Shown piece after piece: positions 24,930 through 33,525 of a stretch of DNA of 64,000 bases. The notes under the pieces are model-generated. The model searched no databases. It had not been told where the DNA came from and worked only from the letters and a program-made list of their open reading frames with translations. How positions within the stretch are numbered: the stretch's first letter is position 1; each line of letters starts with the position of its first letter. A program made the translations under genes and the position numbers. The DNA comes from Haliea sp. (lineage in GTDB: Bacteria; Pseudomonadota; Gammaproteobacteria; Pseudomonadales; Halieaceae), in NCBI GenBank assembly GCA_024642245.1, contig JAHEBM010000014.1, positions 1 to 64,000 on the forward strand, in the 5' to 3' direction.

Positions 24930-27035
24930 TCAGAAGTTGTAGCCGGCGCTTATCCCGATCACCCGGGGTTCGCCGAACTGGTAGTAGGGCTCCACCGCGT
25001 ATTCCTTGCGCGGATCATTGCCGAAAGTGCCGAAGCCCCGGATAGTGTAATCCTCGTCCGTCAGGTTGCGTGCCCACAAAGCTGCGGTCCAGTGCTCACC
25101 GGTGTAGCCGAGGCGCATATTGACCAGGTCATAGGCGTGTGACTTCAGGTCGTGCCGGTCAGAGAAATAGGCGCTGTCGCGCCCCTCCAGGTCGAGTCGC
25201 AGGTAAAAACCGTGGCCGAGATCGTAACTTCCGCCGACGGCATACTGGTAGTTGGGTGCCTGTGCCTGGTCTCTCCCGGAGATATCGTTGCCCTCGGCGT
25301 CGATATAGCGCTCAAACTCCGTTTCCAACAGCCCTAAATTTGCGAACAGCACCAGGTCCTCGCGGGCGAGCCAGCTCAGCTCAAGCTCCATGCCGTAGTT
25401 CCTTCCCTGTGCAGCGTTGCTGGTGTAATCGATAAAGGCGGTGCTGCCGTCCGGGCGGGGAATGACCAGCGAGCCCTTGACCTGCTGGTCGTCCCTGTCC
25501 ATGTAAAAGAGGGCGAGGCGGGCCTGCAGGGTCTCGTTAAGCAGCTTGCCCTTGAAACCGAGTTCGTAGTTGGTCAGGTACTCCTGGTCGAACTGCTGCA
25601 GGGCCTTCAACTGATCGCCAATGGCGGGGTCGTCGACGGCTTCCGTGCTGGCGAGTATGGCGGCGTTGACCCCGTTGGCGCGATAGCCCCGGGACACTTC
25701 CGAGTACACCATCCGGCTGTCGTCCACCTGGTATTCCAGCGCGATCCGCCCGCCCCAAAGGGATTTGTCCGGATCGCTGCTCACGCCGTTGTTGTCCCGG
25801 TAATCCGTAAGCCGCTGCTCCACGCGCAGGCCCGTTACCAGCTTGAAGCGCTCGCTGAGCTGCGAATCAAGCTGCCCGAACAGGGCGAAAGTGTCGGTGT
25901 CGTAGCGGCTGTCGAAGGCATTCTCAAGATAGGTGTAGCGCCGCCGCAGGTCTTCCCTGTCGCCCAGGTAGTAGAGGCCGCTCACCCATTCAGTGCTCCC
26001 TCCGAACAGGCGGCTGCGTTCGCCGGACATGAGCCTGAGCGTGGCACTGTAGCTGTCCCGGTCACGCTTGTACTCGTCTGTGGACGAATATTCCCAGCCC
26101 GGCGCAATGCCCACATAACTCCAGTCTTCATCATAACTGTAAGTGCTGGCCGACCTGGCGCCTGTCAGTGAAGTCTCCAGTCGAAACAGGTCCAGCTCCC
26201 GCTGCCACTCGATACCCAGTGCCCTGGAGTCCTGCGTGTCGTCGCCCGGCTGGTCGGACAGGGTGTGGCGGGTATTGTCCAGCGAGAAGGCATCGTAGCC
26301 GTTGTCGATATCGAGGTAGAGTGCGGTCAGGTCGATGGTGTCGCGGTCGCTCGGCAGCCAGCGCAATTTGCCCCGAACCGTCGTTTCGTCCTGGCCGTTG
26401 GTGTCCTTGCGCCCGAGGTAGTCATTCTCGATAAAGCCGTCGCTGTGGAAGCGGTTCACCGCCACGCGGTAGAGCAGTTGCTGGTCTGTGAGCGGTCCGG
26501 TTGCCACCATTCCGGCGTTCCAGCGGTTATAGTCTGCCGCCCCGGTTTCAAGGCGCAAACCGGGCTCGGCTTCGGGTTGGCCCGAGCGGATATCGATCAG
26601 GCCGGCCAGCGCATTGGCCCCGTGCAATGTGCCCTGTGGACCCCGCAGAATCTCTACCTGCGCCACGTCGAACAGCGTACCGGCACCTCCCAGGCCGCTG
26701 AAGTCGATGCCATCGATAAGCAGGCCAATGGACGGGTTCAGGGGTTCCTGGAACTGGCTGCGTTCGCCGACACCGCGGATCTGGAAGAAGCGGGCACGGG
26801 ACGAGCCGCCGGCGTAATTGACATTGGGGGCGAGGTTGAGAATGCCTTCCAGGTGCTGGGCCTCCCGGTCGACGATATCCTGGGCGCTGATCACGCTGAT
26901 ACTCCCGACCTGGCTGAGCAGGGGGGTCGGCCGCAGCTCCGCCGTCACCACGACCTCTTCCAGCCGACCCGGGTCCGCCAGTGCACTGGTCGCCGCGCAA
27001 CAAGCCGCGACAAGGAATGGGAGGGTATACTTCAT
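24930..27035 (-). CDS. TonB-dependent outer-membrane receptor for thiamine or a precursor
   Basis: 701 residues. A signal peptide ends near ALAD (about residue 21), followed by a TonB-box-like EEVVVTAEL. The plug (about 25-155) includes LNLAPNVNYAGG, FQIRGVGER and VEILRGPQGTLHG; the beta-barrel follows, ending in the classic terminal Phe (GISAGYNF). The ATG at 27035 is chosen because it starts the signal peptide; the frame is open 156 bases further, but that part is the riboswitch. Thiamine-regulated TonB receptors are known from comparative genomics of TPP riboswitches. The substrate (thiamine, HMP or a thiazole) cannot be read from the sequence. Confidence 0.88.
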   Translation of the reverse strand: MKYTLPFLVAACCAATSALADPGRLEEVVVTAELRPTPLLSQVGSISVISAQDIVDREAQHLEGILNLAPNVNYAGGSSRARFFQIRGVGERSQFQEPLNPSIGLLIDGIDFSGLGGAGTLFDVAQVEILRGPQGTLHGANALAGLIDIRSGQPEAEPGLRLETGAADYNRWNAGMVATGPLTDQQLLYRVAVNRFHSDGFIENDYLGRKDTNGQDETTVRGKLRWLPSDRDTIDLTALYLDIDNGYDAFSLDNTRHTLSDQPGDDTQDSRALGIEWQRELDLFRLETSLTGARSASTYSYDEDWSYVGIAPGWEYSSTDEYKRDRDSYSATLRLMSGERSRLFGGSTEWVSGLYYLGDREDLRRRYTYLENAFDSRYDTDTFALFGQLDSQLSERFKLVTGLRVEQRLTDYRDNNGVSSDPDKSLWGGRIALEYQVDDSRMVYSEVSRGYRANGVNAAILASTEAVDDPAIGDQLKALQQFDQEYLTNYELGFKGKLLNETLQARLALFYMDRDDQQVKGSLVIPRPDGSTAFIDYTSNAAQGRNYGMELELSWLAREDLVLFANLGLLETEFERYIDAEGNDISGRDQAQAPNYQYAVGGSYDLGHGFYLRLDLEGRDSAYFSDRHDLKSHAYDLVNMRLGYTGEHWTAALWARNLTDEDYTIRGFGTFGNDPRKEYAVEPYYQFGEPRVIGISAGYNF

Positions 27036-27102
27036 GGGGCGCCTCGTGACAGACTGCGGGTGGTTACCCGGGGGCGCTTGAAGAGGGGGGACTGGTCCGG
27101 CG

Positions 27103-27200
27103 GCACCTCTCCCTACGCCAGTATTAACCGGATCAGGTTCAAAGGGTTTACCGTTTCGGTATCTCAGGCCGGAAAAAGTAATCCAGGCCACCCCCAGGTT
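27103..27200 (-). promoter_or_regulatory. TPP (THI-box) riboswitch
   Basis: Read on the minus strand, the RNA contains GGCCTGAGATACCG (pyrimidine-sensor arm), ACCCTTTGAACCTGATC and GGTTAATACTGGCGTAGGGA (pyrophosphate-sensor arm), the conserved core of the THI box. The outer stem can pair ACCT (27196-27199) with AGGT (27104-27107). The aptamer lies 68 bases upstream of the receptor ATG. In gammaproteobacteria such elements mostly block translation start when TPP is bound; the short leader after the aptamer shows no clear intrinsic terminator, in line with that. Confidence 0.95.
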
Positions 27201-27291
27201 TGCATCGCAAGTATAGGGCGCTTACACTTGGTTGCCAATATAATTGACGTTCGGGCGCGCAACGCAGTCCGGCGCGACGTGAGTGGAAAAG

Positions 27292-28431
27292 ATGGTTGAC
27301 GATCAGGGTTTGAACGGGGCGGATGAGGAGATCCAGGGTGCCCCGCCGGCGGAGTCCAGGCAAGAAATACGGGAGCGACGCCTCAACGAGACAGTCACCG
27401 TAAATCGTTATATCTACCTGCAGGCACAGCAACTGGAGCATATGCTGCTTGAGGCTCCGGACCTCCAGGCGCTACTCGAGATCCTGCTGGTGAGCATGCC
27501 GCGCCATTTTTCCTTCCGGGTAGCCGAGTTGTGGCTCTACGATCCAGAGAACGTGCTGGCCGAGCTCATTGTCGGCGGACAGCGTTATGGCCACAGCCTG
27601 CAGCTGCACCAGGACGCGTTTGTCATGCAGGAGCTGTACGACCTGGAGCTGGATATCGTGCTGCTCACCGCCACCGATACCCGGATGTTCGAAGTGCTCA
27701 AGTCGGAGCAGGGCATCGACTACGCCCTGTTGTTGCCGTTGACGGATAGCGGCCGCATGATCGGCAGCCTGCACCTCGGGCTACAGGATGACACACTGAT
27801 CGTCGGTGAGCAGGAAGAGCAGCTGATCTCCCACCTGGCCACCATGATCTCAGCCTGTTTCAAGAGCGCGGTCTCCCGGCAACAGGTATCCCGCCTCACC
27901 ATGCTTGACCCGCTGACACAGATCAGCAACCTGCGCGGTTTTGAGAAAGATATCACCCGGGAAATTGCCCGGGCGCGCCGCGCGGACAAAGCCCTTACAA
28001 TTCTCATTATGGAAATCGACGAGTTTGACGAGCTCTACGAGCATTACGGGGAGCGCAGTGGCCAGTTTGTGGTCAAGAAGGTCGCTGAGCGGATTACCTC
28101 GGACCTCAGGGCCACGGATATGATGGCCCGGCTGTCCCGCTCGAAGTTCGCCCTGCTCATTCCGGGTAGCGGTGAGATGCTGGGTCAGGAAATTGCCGAG
28201 CGCATGCGTGATGATATCGAGGGCTTTGCCGTGGATGATGGTCGCGGCGCTGTGCTGCAGGTAACCGTGAGCATTGGCATGGTGACCTGGGAGCCGCAGC
28301 AATACCCCGCGGTGGATATGCCCCATCTGGCGCGCCAGATGGAGAGTGTCGCCAGTAGGGCCCTGGCCCTTTCCCAGGCAAAGGGGGGTAACCGGGTGAC
28401 CCTCTCCCGGCTGAGTACCCTGATTGTCTGA
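27292..28431 (+). CDS. GAF-like plus degenerate GGDEF domain protein
   Basis: 379 residues from ATG 27292; a GTG at 27283 is an alternative. Residues about 40-190 look like a GAF sensor (FSFRVAELWLYD, YALLLPLTDSGRMIGSLHLG). Residues about 200-370 have the GGDEF fold: MLDPLTQISNLRGFEKDI, ILIMEIDEFDELYEHYG, DMMARLSRSKFALLIPG and LQVTVSIGMVTW. The active-site loop GGDEF is replaced by SRSKF, and the RxxD inhibitory site is not seen. It is thus unlikely to make cyclic di-GMP and may be a receptor or structural relic. DUF484-type proteins look similar in the N-terminal half. The carbonic anhydrase gene follows after 11 bases, so they share a transcript. Confidence 0.8.
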   Translation: MVDDQGLNGADEEIQGAPPAESRQEIRERRLNETVTVNRYIYLQAQQLEHMLLEAPDLQALLEILLVSMPRHFSFRVAELWLYDPENVLAELIVGGQRYGHSLQLHQDAFVMQELYDLELDIVLLTATDTRMFEVLKSEQGIDYALLLPLTDSGRMIGSLHLGLQDDTLIVGEQEEQLISHLATMISACFKSAVSRQQVSRLTMLDPLTQISNLRGFEKDITREIARARRADKALTILIMEIDEFDELYEHYGERSGQFVVKKVAERITSDLRATDMMARLSRSKFALLIPGSGEMLGQEIAERMRDDIEGFAVDDGRGAVLQVTVSIGMVTWEPQQYPAVDMPHLARQMESVASRALALSQAKGGNRVTLSRLSTLIV

Positions 28432-28442
28432 GGACTTCCGCA

Positions 28443-29090
28443 ATGAGTGACGAAAACCCAAGGAAGCTCGAGGGCTTGTTTGACAATAATCAGCGCTGGG
28501 CAAACCGGATTCACACCAGCGACCCCGAGTTTTTCGCCAAACTCGCGGCCCAGCAAAGTCCCGAATACCTGTGGATAGGTTGCTCCGACAGCCGGGTCCC
28601 TGCCAACCAGATAGTCGATTTGATGCCGGGCGAAATTTTCGTGCATCGCAATGTCGCCAATATGGTCGTTCATACGGATTTCAATTGCCTTACGGTGCTG
28701 CAATACGCGGTGGACGTGCTGCGGGTAAAGCACGTCATCGTAGTGGGGCATTATGGCTGCGGTGGTGTGCGCGCGGCCTATGAAAACGCAGACAATGGAC
28801 TGATCGACAACTGGTTGCGCAATATCAAGGATGTCATGCACCAGTCGCGGGCCCGCATCAATGCCCTGGCAGATGAGACTGCGCGGCTCAACCTCCTGTG
28901 TGAGCTCAATGTCATCGCCCAGGTGGCGAACGTCTGCCACACCACCATCGCCCAGAACGCCTGGCAGCGTGGGCAGAACCTGACGGTGCACGGTTGGGTA
29001 TACAGCCTCGAGGACGGGCTGCTCAAGGATTTGAATTGCTCCGTGGATAGCGTTGAGCAGATTCCTGAAGTCTACCGGGTCCAGTCCTGA
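28443..29090 (+). CDS. can: Beta-class carbonic anhydrase
   Basis: 215 residues. It interconverts CO2 and bicarbonate in the cytoplasm and supplies bicarbonate for carboxylations. Zinc ligands Cys47 (in WIGCSDSRVP), His103 and Cys106 (VVGHYGCGG) are all present, with the catalytic Asp49/Arg51 dyad. The sequence resembles E. coli Can. ATG at 28443 is 11 bases after the GGDEF-like gene, and a small membrane-protein gene follows at once. Confidence 0.96.
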   Translation: MSDENPRKLEGLFDNNQRWANRIHTSDPEFFAKLAAQQSPEYLWIGCSDSRVPANQIVDLMPGEIFVHRNVANMVVHTDFNCLTVLQYAVDVLRVKHVIVVGHYGCGGVRAAYENADNGLIDNWLRNIKDVMHQSRARINALADETARLNLLCELNVIAQVANVCHTTIAQNAWQRGQNLTVHGWVYSLEDGLLKDLNCSVDSVEQIPEVYRVQS

Positions 29091-29095
29091 CGGCG

Positions 29096-29269
29096 ATGAA
29101 CCTGCTGCTGTTGCTGCTGGCTATTTTTGGCGGGGTAGCCCTCATTGCCCTGGTGTCGAAGCGCTTTTCCGGATCGACGGACCCCCGGCGTATGCAGCAG
29201 CTGCAGCGCTGGATAATGCCGCTGGTTGGCCTGATGCTGGTGCTCTCCCTGTTCAAGTATTATGCCTAG
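29096..29269 (+). CDS. 57-residue membrane protein with two spans
   Basis: Starts at ATG 29096, five bases after the carbonic anhydrase stop. The protein begins MNLLLLLLAIFGGVALIALV, then a basic, polar middle (SKRFSGSTDPRRMQQLQRW) and a second hydrophobic stretch (IMPLVGLMLVLSLFKYYA). Such Leu-rich helical hairpins are common among small bacterial membrane proteins, and the codon use matches its neighbours. I do not recognise a family. Its place directly behind can suggests cotranscription; a role linked to the carbonic anhydrase is possible but unproven. Confidence 0.6.
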   Translation: MNLLLLLLAIFGGVALIALVSKRFSGSTDPRRMQQLQRWIMPLVGLMLVLSLFKYYA

Positions 29270-29362
29270 CAGTCGAGGGCTCTACTGTCTGCCGGCGGCA
29301 CCGACCCGGGTAGGCGACGCCGTGGTGCTGCGCTTGCATCGCGACCTCGTGGGAAACACACT

Positions 29363-30532
29363 ATGAACGATACGACTTTCAGTCCCGATTCCGTGGTGGC
29401 TGCGGCCAGGGCAACGGACGGCCTGGCCGACTTTGGTGATGACAGCTATCGCCAGCCCCTGGAGAAACTGCTGTGGTCTCTTGAGCACGAGGCGCAGCTC
29501 AACGATATCGGGCGGCAGGTGCTGCGCCAGCGCATGGTGGATATTCTCGCCACCCGCCTGCGGGTCCAGTATTTTTTCCAGCGTTTTCCCGAAATCAATG
29601 ACGAGCAGATCACGGCCCCCCTGTTCATCGTGGGCCTGCCCCGGACCGGGACCACCATGTTGCATCGCACCATTGCCGCCGATCACCGGATGTATGCCCC
29701 GCTGTGGTATGAAGTGCGCTATCCCAGCCCGGCGCCTGACTGGGACTTTACTGCCGCCGGAGATGGCCGCATCGCCCTGGCGCAGGCGGAAATGGCGGCG
29801 ATGCTGGCGGCCAACCCGGATCTGCTCGCAATCCACCCCATGGACGCCCTGGGGCCTGACGAGGACATCATGCTGCTGGAACAGTCGTTCTACAGCTTCA
29901 ATACCCAGGCTTATGCCCATATCCCTGGTTTTGACAGCTGGATCGAGGCCCAGGACCACACCCCGGGCTACAGGTATTTCCGGCGCCTGCTGCAATTCCT
30001 GCAATGGCAGAAAAAGCGCACCGGGCAACAGGGCGAGCGCTGGACCCTGAAGGCGCCCCACCACCTGCATTACATGGATCTGGTGTTCAAGGTGTTTCCG
30101 GACGCGAAAGTGGTACAATCCCACCGCGACCCTTTGGAAACACTGCCCTCCCTGACCAGCCTGATCGCAGGCGTCTGGGGAATCTATTCGGATGTGGCAG
30201 ACCCTTTGGAGGTTGGCCGGCAGTGGTCCCGCAAGTTCGCCAGGGGTATGCAGCACACCATGGCGGTACGTGAACAGGTCGGCGAGGCGCGGTTTCTCGA
30301 CCTCTGGTTCGAGGATACTGTCAGCCAGCCGCTGGCTGAGATCCAGAAAGTGTATGACTTCCTGGGTATGGAGCTGACCCCGGAAGCGCGGGAGGAAATG
30401 GCTCGCTGGCAGGATTTCAATCGCCGCGAGTTACGGCCGTCGCATGACTACACCCTGGCACAATACGGTTTTACCGAAGAAGGCCTCAAGCAGCAGTTTC
30501 GCACGTATCGGGAGCGATTCACACGGCAGTAA
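29363..30532 (+). CDS. PAPS-dependent sulfotransferase family protein
   Basis: 389 residues. The 5'-phosphosulfate-binding loop is FIVGLPRTGTTMLH (about residues 88-101), and the 3'-phosphate part is seen as KVVQSHRDPLETLPSL, where the Arg and Ser positions bind PAPS. The family is abundant in marine gammaproteobacteria and moves sulfate to hydroxyl groups of small molecules, lipids or sugars; the acceptor here is unknown. No signal peptide or transmembrane span. It is followed by the APS kinase and ATP sulfurylase genes, which would make its cofactor. Confidence 0.85.
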   Translation: MNDTTFSPDSVVAAARATDGLADFGDDSYRQPLEKLLWSLEHEAQLNDIGRQVLRQRMVDILATRLRVQYFFQRFPEINDEQITAPLFIVGLPRTGTTMLHRTIAADHRMYAPLWYEVRYPSPAPDWDFTAAGDGRIALAQAEMAAMLAANPDLLAIHPMDALGPDEDIMLLEQSFYSFNTQAYAHIPGFDSWIEAQDHTPGYRYFRRLLQFLQWQKKRTGQQGERWTLKAPHHLHYMDLVFKVFPDAKVVQSHRDPLETLPSLTSLIAGVWGIYSDVADPLEVGRQWSRKFARGMQHTMAVREQVGEARFLDLWFEDTVSQPLAEIQKVYDFLGMELTPEAREEMARWQDFNRRELRPSHDYTLAQYGFTEEGLKQQFRTYRERFTRQ

Positions 30533-30611
30533 CCGGGTTGGCCAATAGCGCCCCTTGCTGGCAATTGCGAAAAGTGCCCGACATAAAAAAATAGACTGGA
30601 GAGAATGCATC

Positions 30612-31229
30612 ATGGCAGAACAGAAAGCGACAAACGTACACTGGCACGAGGGCGATATTACCCGCGAGCATCGCGCAAAAATCCTGGGACACAAGGGCGC
30701 GACCCTTTGGTTTACCGGTCTGTCAGGCAGCGGCAAAAGCACCGTGGCTGTCGAATTGGAGGGTGTCCTGAGCGAGATGGGTGTGTTGGCCTACCGCCTG
30801 GACGGGGACAACGTGCGCATGGGTATCAACAAGAACCTGGGTTTCAGCGCCGAAGACAGGACCGAGAATATACGCCGTATCGGCGAGGTGGCTAAGTTGT
30901 TCGTGGATGCGGGGGTGATCGCCCTGAGCAGTTTTATCAGCCCCTATGCCGCGGATCGGGACCAGGTGCGGGCGCTGCATGAAGAAGCCGGCATGGATTT
31001 TATCGAGATCTTTGTGGATTGTTCCCTGGCGGCAGCCGAGGGTCGTGATCCCAAGGGCCTTTACAAGAAGGCGCGGGCTGGTGAAATCAAGAACTTCACC
31101 GGTATCGACGACCCCTACGAGGCACCGCCCAGGCCGGAGATACACCTTCACTCCGACCAGCAAACCCTGGCCGAAGAGGTCGAACAGATTCTTAGCGTGC
31201 TGCGCGAGCGCGGCATAATCACATCCTGA
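30612..31229 (+). CDS. cysC: Adenylylsulfate (APS) kinase
   Basis: 205 residues. CysC phosphorylates APS to PAPS. P-loop WFTGLSGSGKST, then YRLDGDNVRMGINKNLGFS, ENIRRIGEVAKLF, ISPYAADRDQVR and the lid KGLYKKARAGEIKNFTGID are all family signatures. The ATG at 30612 has GGAGAG eight bases upstream; the frame is open 57 bases earlier without protein-like sequence. It is 13 bases ahead of sat, and both lie behind the sulfotransferase. Confidence 0.96.
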   Translation: MAEQKATNVHWHEGDITREHRAKILGHKGATLWFTGLSGSGKSTVAVELEGVLSEMGVLAYRLDGDNVRMGINKNLGFSAEDRTENIRRIGEVAKLFVDAGVIALSSFISPYAADRDQVRALHEEAGMDFIEIFVDCSLAAAEGRDPKGLYKKARAGEIKNFTGIDDPYEAPPRPEIHLHSDQQTLAEEVEQILSVLRERGIITS

Positions 31230-31242
31230 GCAGGAGTCAGCA

Positions 31243-32430
31243 ATGATCAAGCCCCACGGTTCCGATGAACTCAACCCATTATTTGTCTACGATACCCAGA
31301 AGCGCCATGCGCTGATTGCGGAGGCCGAAACCCTGCCTTCCCTGCTGCTTAACTCAGCAGCAGCCGCGAACGCCGTGATGCTCGGTGGTGGTTATTTTAA
31401 CCCCCTCACCGGGTACATGAACCTGGCCGACGCCCTCAGTGTCGCCGAGAAGATGCATACCGTGGATGGCCTGTTCTTTCCGGTCCCCATCCTCAATCGC
31501 ACCAGCCAGGACGGTATCAGTGCGGGTACCCGCATCGCCCTGCGCGACCCCAATGTCGAGGGTCATCCGGTGCTGGCCATCATGGAAGTCGATGCGGTGG
31601 AGTCGATCAGCGAGGAGCAGGTCAATTTCATGGCCGAGAAGATTTTCCGCACTCTCGACCCCAAGCACCCGGGCGTCGCCACATTCAGTGAGCTGGGCAA
31701 TACGCTCCTGTCCGGACCGATACAGGTACTGAGTTTTTCATATTTCCAGAGCGATTTCCCCGATACATTTCGCACAGCGGTGGAAATTCGCAATGAAATC
31801 GCCGAGCGTGGTTGGGAAACCGTGGTGGCGTTCCAGACGCGCAACCCGATGCACCGGGCCCACGAGGAACTGTGCCGTATGGCAATGGAGCAGCTCCATG
31901 CCGACGGTATCCTTATCCACATGCTGTTGGGCAAGCTCAAGCCTGGCGATATTCCCGCGGATGTGCGTGACGCCTCCATCCGCAAGATGGTCGAGATCTA
32001 TTTCCCGCCCAATACCGTGATGGTCACCGGCTATGGTTTCGACATGCTGTATGCCGGCCCGCGTGAGGCGGTACTGCACGCGGTTTTCCGCCAGAATTGT
32101 GGTTGCACCCACCTGATCGTAGGGCGTGACCACGCCGGGGTCGGCGACTATTACGGTGGCTTCGATGCCCAGACCATTTTTGACGAAGAGGTGCCGTCAG
32201 ACGCGCTCGAACTCGAAATCTTCAAGGCTGACCACACCGCGTACAGCAAGAAGCTGGACAAGGTTGTGATGATGTGTGATGTGCCAGACCACACCAAGGA
32301 TGACTTTGTGCTGTTGTCGGGTACCGCGGTGCGTGAAATGCTCGGCAAGGGTATAGCGCCGCCGCCGGAGTTTTCCCGTCCGGAAGTGGCGAAGATACTG
32401 TCGGACTACTACCAGGCACTGGACGCCTGA
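31243..32430 (+). CDS. sat: Sulfate adenylyltransferase, single-chain (Sat) type
   Basis: 395 residues, the homo-oligomeric ATP sulfurylase type rather than CysD/CysN. It makes APS from sulfate and ATP. The nucleotide-binding motifs QTRNPMHRAHEEL (HxxH), LLGKLKPGDIPADVR and IVGRDHAGVGDYYG are present, as is the C-terminal SGTAVREMLGKG. No fused APS kinase domain, but cysC is next door. In some anaerobes and sulfur oxidisers Sat works in reverse; here, coupling with CysC and a sulfotransferase points to PAPS formation. Confidence 0.95.
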   Translation: MIKPHGSDELNPLFVYDTQKRHALIAEAETLPSLLLNSAAAANAVMLGGGYFNPLTGYMNLADALSVAEKMHTVDGLFFPVPILNRTSQDGISAGTRIALRDPNVEGHPVLAIMEVDAVESISEEQVNFMAEKIFRTLDPKHPGVATFSELGNTLLSGPIQVLSFSYFQSDFPDTFRTAVEIRNEIAERGWETVVAFQTRNPMHRAHEELCRMAMEQLHADGILIHMLLGKLKPGDIPADVRDASIRKMVEIYFPPNTVMVTGYGFDMLYAGPREAVLHAVFRQNCGCTHLIVGRDHAGVGDYYGGFDAQTIFDEEVPSDALELEIFKADHTAYSKKLDKVVMMCDVPDHTKDDFVLLSGTAVREMLGKGIAPPPEFSRPEVAKILSDYYQALDA

Positions 32431-32459
32431 GGATTATTGCGGGTCATTGATAGGAGTGC

Positions 32460-33476
32460 GTGTTGGCGGCCAAATGGCTCAATAATCCCGGCGATATGCC
32501 GCGCATTGCCGCTGAGGCCCTGGAAAATGCGCTTCGCGCAATTGCGCAGCCGGCGCGTGCCAGGCGACTGCGCCAGGTACTCGCGGTGGCCCTGGCAATA
32601 TGGGCGGTGCTTGCTCTGTCCCAGTTGATATGGGCCTTGCTGCCCGGTGGGGATTCATCCGAGCCCGCTGCCGCGGTCGTTATCAACCCGGTGAACCTTC
32701 CTGCATCCGGGGGCGGTAGCGCAGAGGCGGTCAACATGGCGCAGTTGCAGGCCTGGCACCTGTTCGGGGAGGTCGGGGCGGAGCCCGTCGCCGTGCAGGA
32801 GGCGCCGGAACCCGAAGCCGCCGCCCGCGATGGCATTGAGAAGGGCGCCCGGGATACCCGGCTGGCCCTCAAGTTACGGGGCGTGGTGGCCCTGAGCGAA
32901 GACGGCCTGGGCTACGCGGTAATCGAGCATGGTTCGCAGCAGGACATTTATGCGGTTGAGGACAAGCTACCCCTGCCTGGTCGGGTGGTGCTGGCCAAGG
33001 TGATGCCTCGCCAGGTTGTGCTGGACAATGGCGGTACCTACGAATTGCTGGACCTGTTCGAGGATTCACCCCTGGATTCGCAACTGCCCCCGCAGGCACC
33101 GGCCGGCCAGCAGGGGGTCGCCGTTGACATCGAGCCGGGTGCCAGCGCGTCGGATGTGGCCCGCGCCTACCGGGAGCGCCTCTACATGGATCCGCAGTCC
33201 CTTGCCAATGTGGTCACAATCAGCGCGGTGCGGGAAAATGGCCAGTTACTGGGTTATCGCATCGCTCCGGGAAACGAGCGTGAACAGTTTGAGCAATTGG
33301 GTTTCAAGCCGGGCGATCTCGTCACTGGTGTCAACGGCATACAGCTCAATGATCCGGCCAATGCCATTCGCCTTTACCAGACCATGCGCTCCGCCAGCGA
33401 GGCGGTATTCGAGTTGCAGCGCGACAGTCAGCCACTGACTCTCAGCGTGAACCTCGGCCAGGAGCCAGGACAATAA
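32460..33476 (+). CDS. gspC: Type II secretion protein GspC
   Basis: 338 residues. A short cytoplasmic N-terminus, one membrane span (about 39-61), a Pro/Ala linker, the homology region (about 115-195; LALKLRGVVALSEDGLGYAV and LDNGGTYELLDLF) that docks to GspD, and a PDZ-like C-terminal domain (GYRIAPGNEREQFEQLGFKP, DLVTGVNGIQL). GspC links the inner-membrane platform to the secretin and helps select substrates. Start GTG 32460; a TTG at the next codon is also possible, with TAGGAG at 32451-32456. First gene of the gsp operon. Confidence 0.92.
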   Translation: MLAAKWLNNPGDMPRIAAEALENALRAIAQPARARRLRQVLAVALAIWAVLALSQLIWALLPGGDSSEPAAAVVINPVNLPASGGGSAEAVNMAQLQAWHLFGEVGAEPVAVQEAPEPEAAARDGIEKGARDTRLALKLRGVVALSEDGLGYAVIEHGSQQDIYAVEDKLPLPGRVVLAKVMPRQVVLDNGGTYELLDLFEDSPLDSQLPPQAPAGQQGVAVDIEPGASASDVARAYRERLYMDPQSLANVVTISAVRENGQLLGYRIAPGNEREQFEQLGFKPGDLVTGVNGIQLNDPANAIRLYQTMRSASEAVFELQRDSQPLTLSVNLGQEPGQ

Positions 33477-33525
33477 CCGTGCGAGTGCCAGCGACAATGG
33501 AACCAGCACAGAGGAATCGAGTGAA

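Noticed and set aside
26265-27299. 344-codon open frame antisense to the TonB receptor
   Set aside because: Mirror of a high-GC coding region, passes through the TPP riboswitch, and shows no protein family features.
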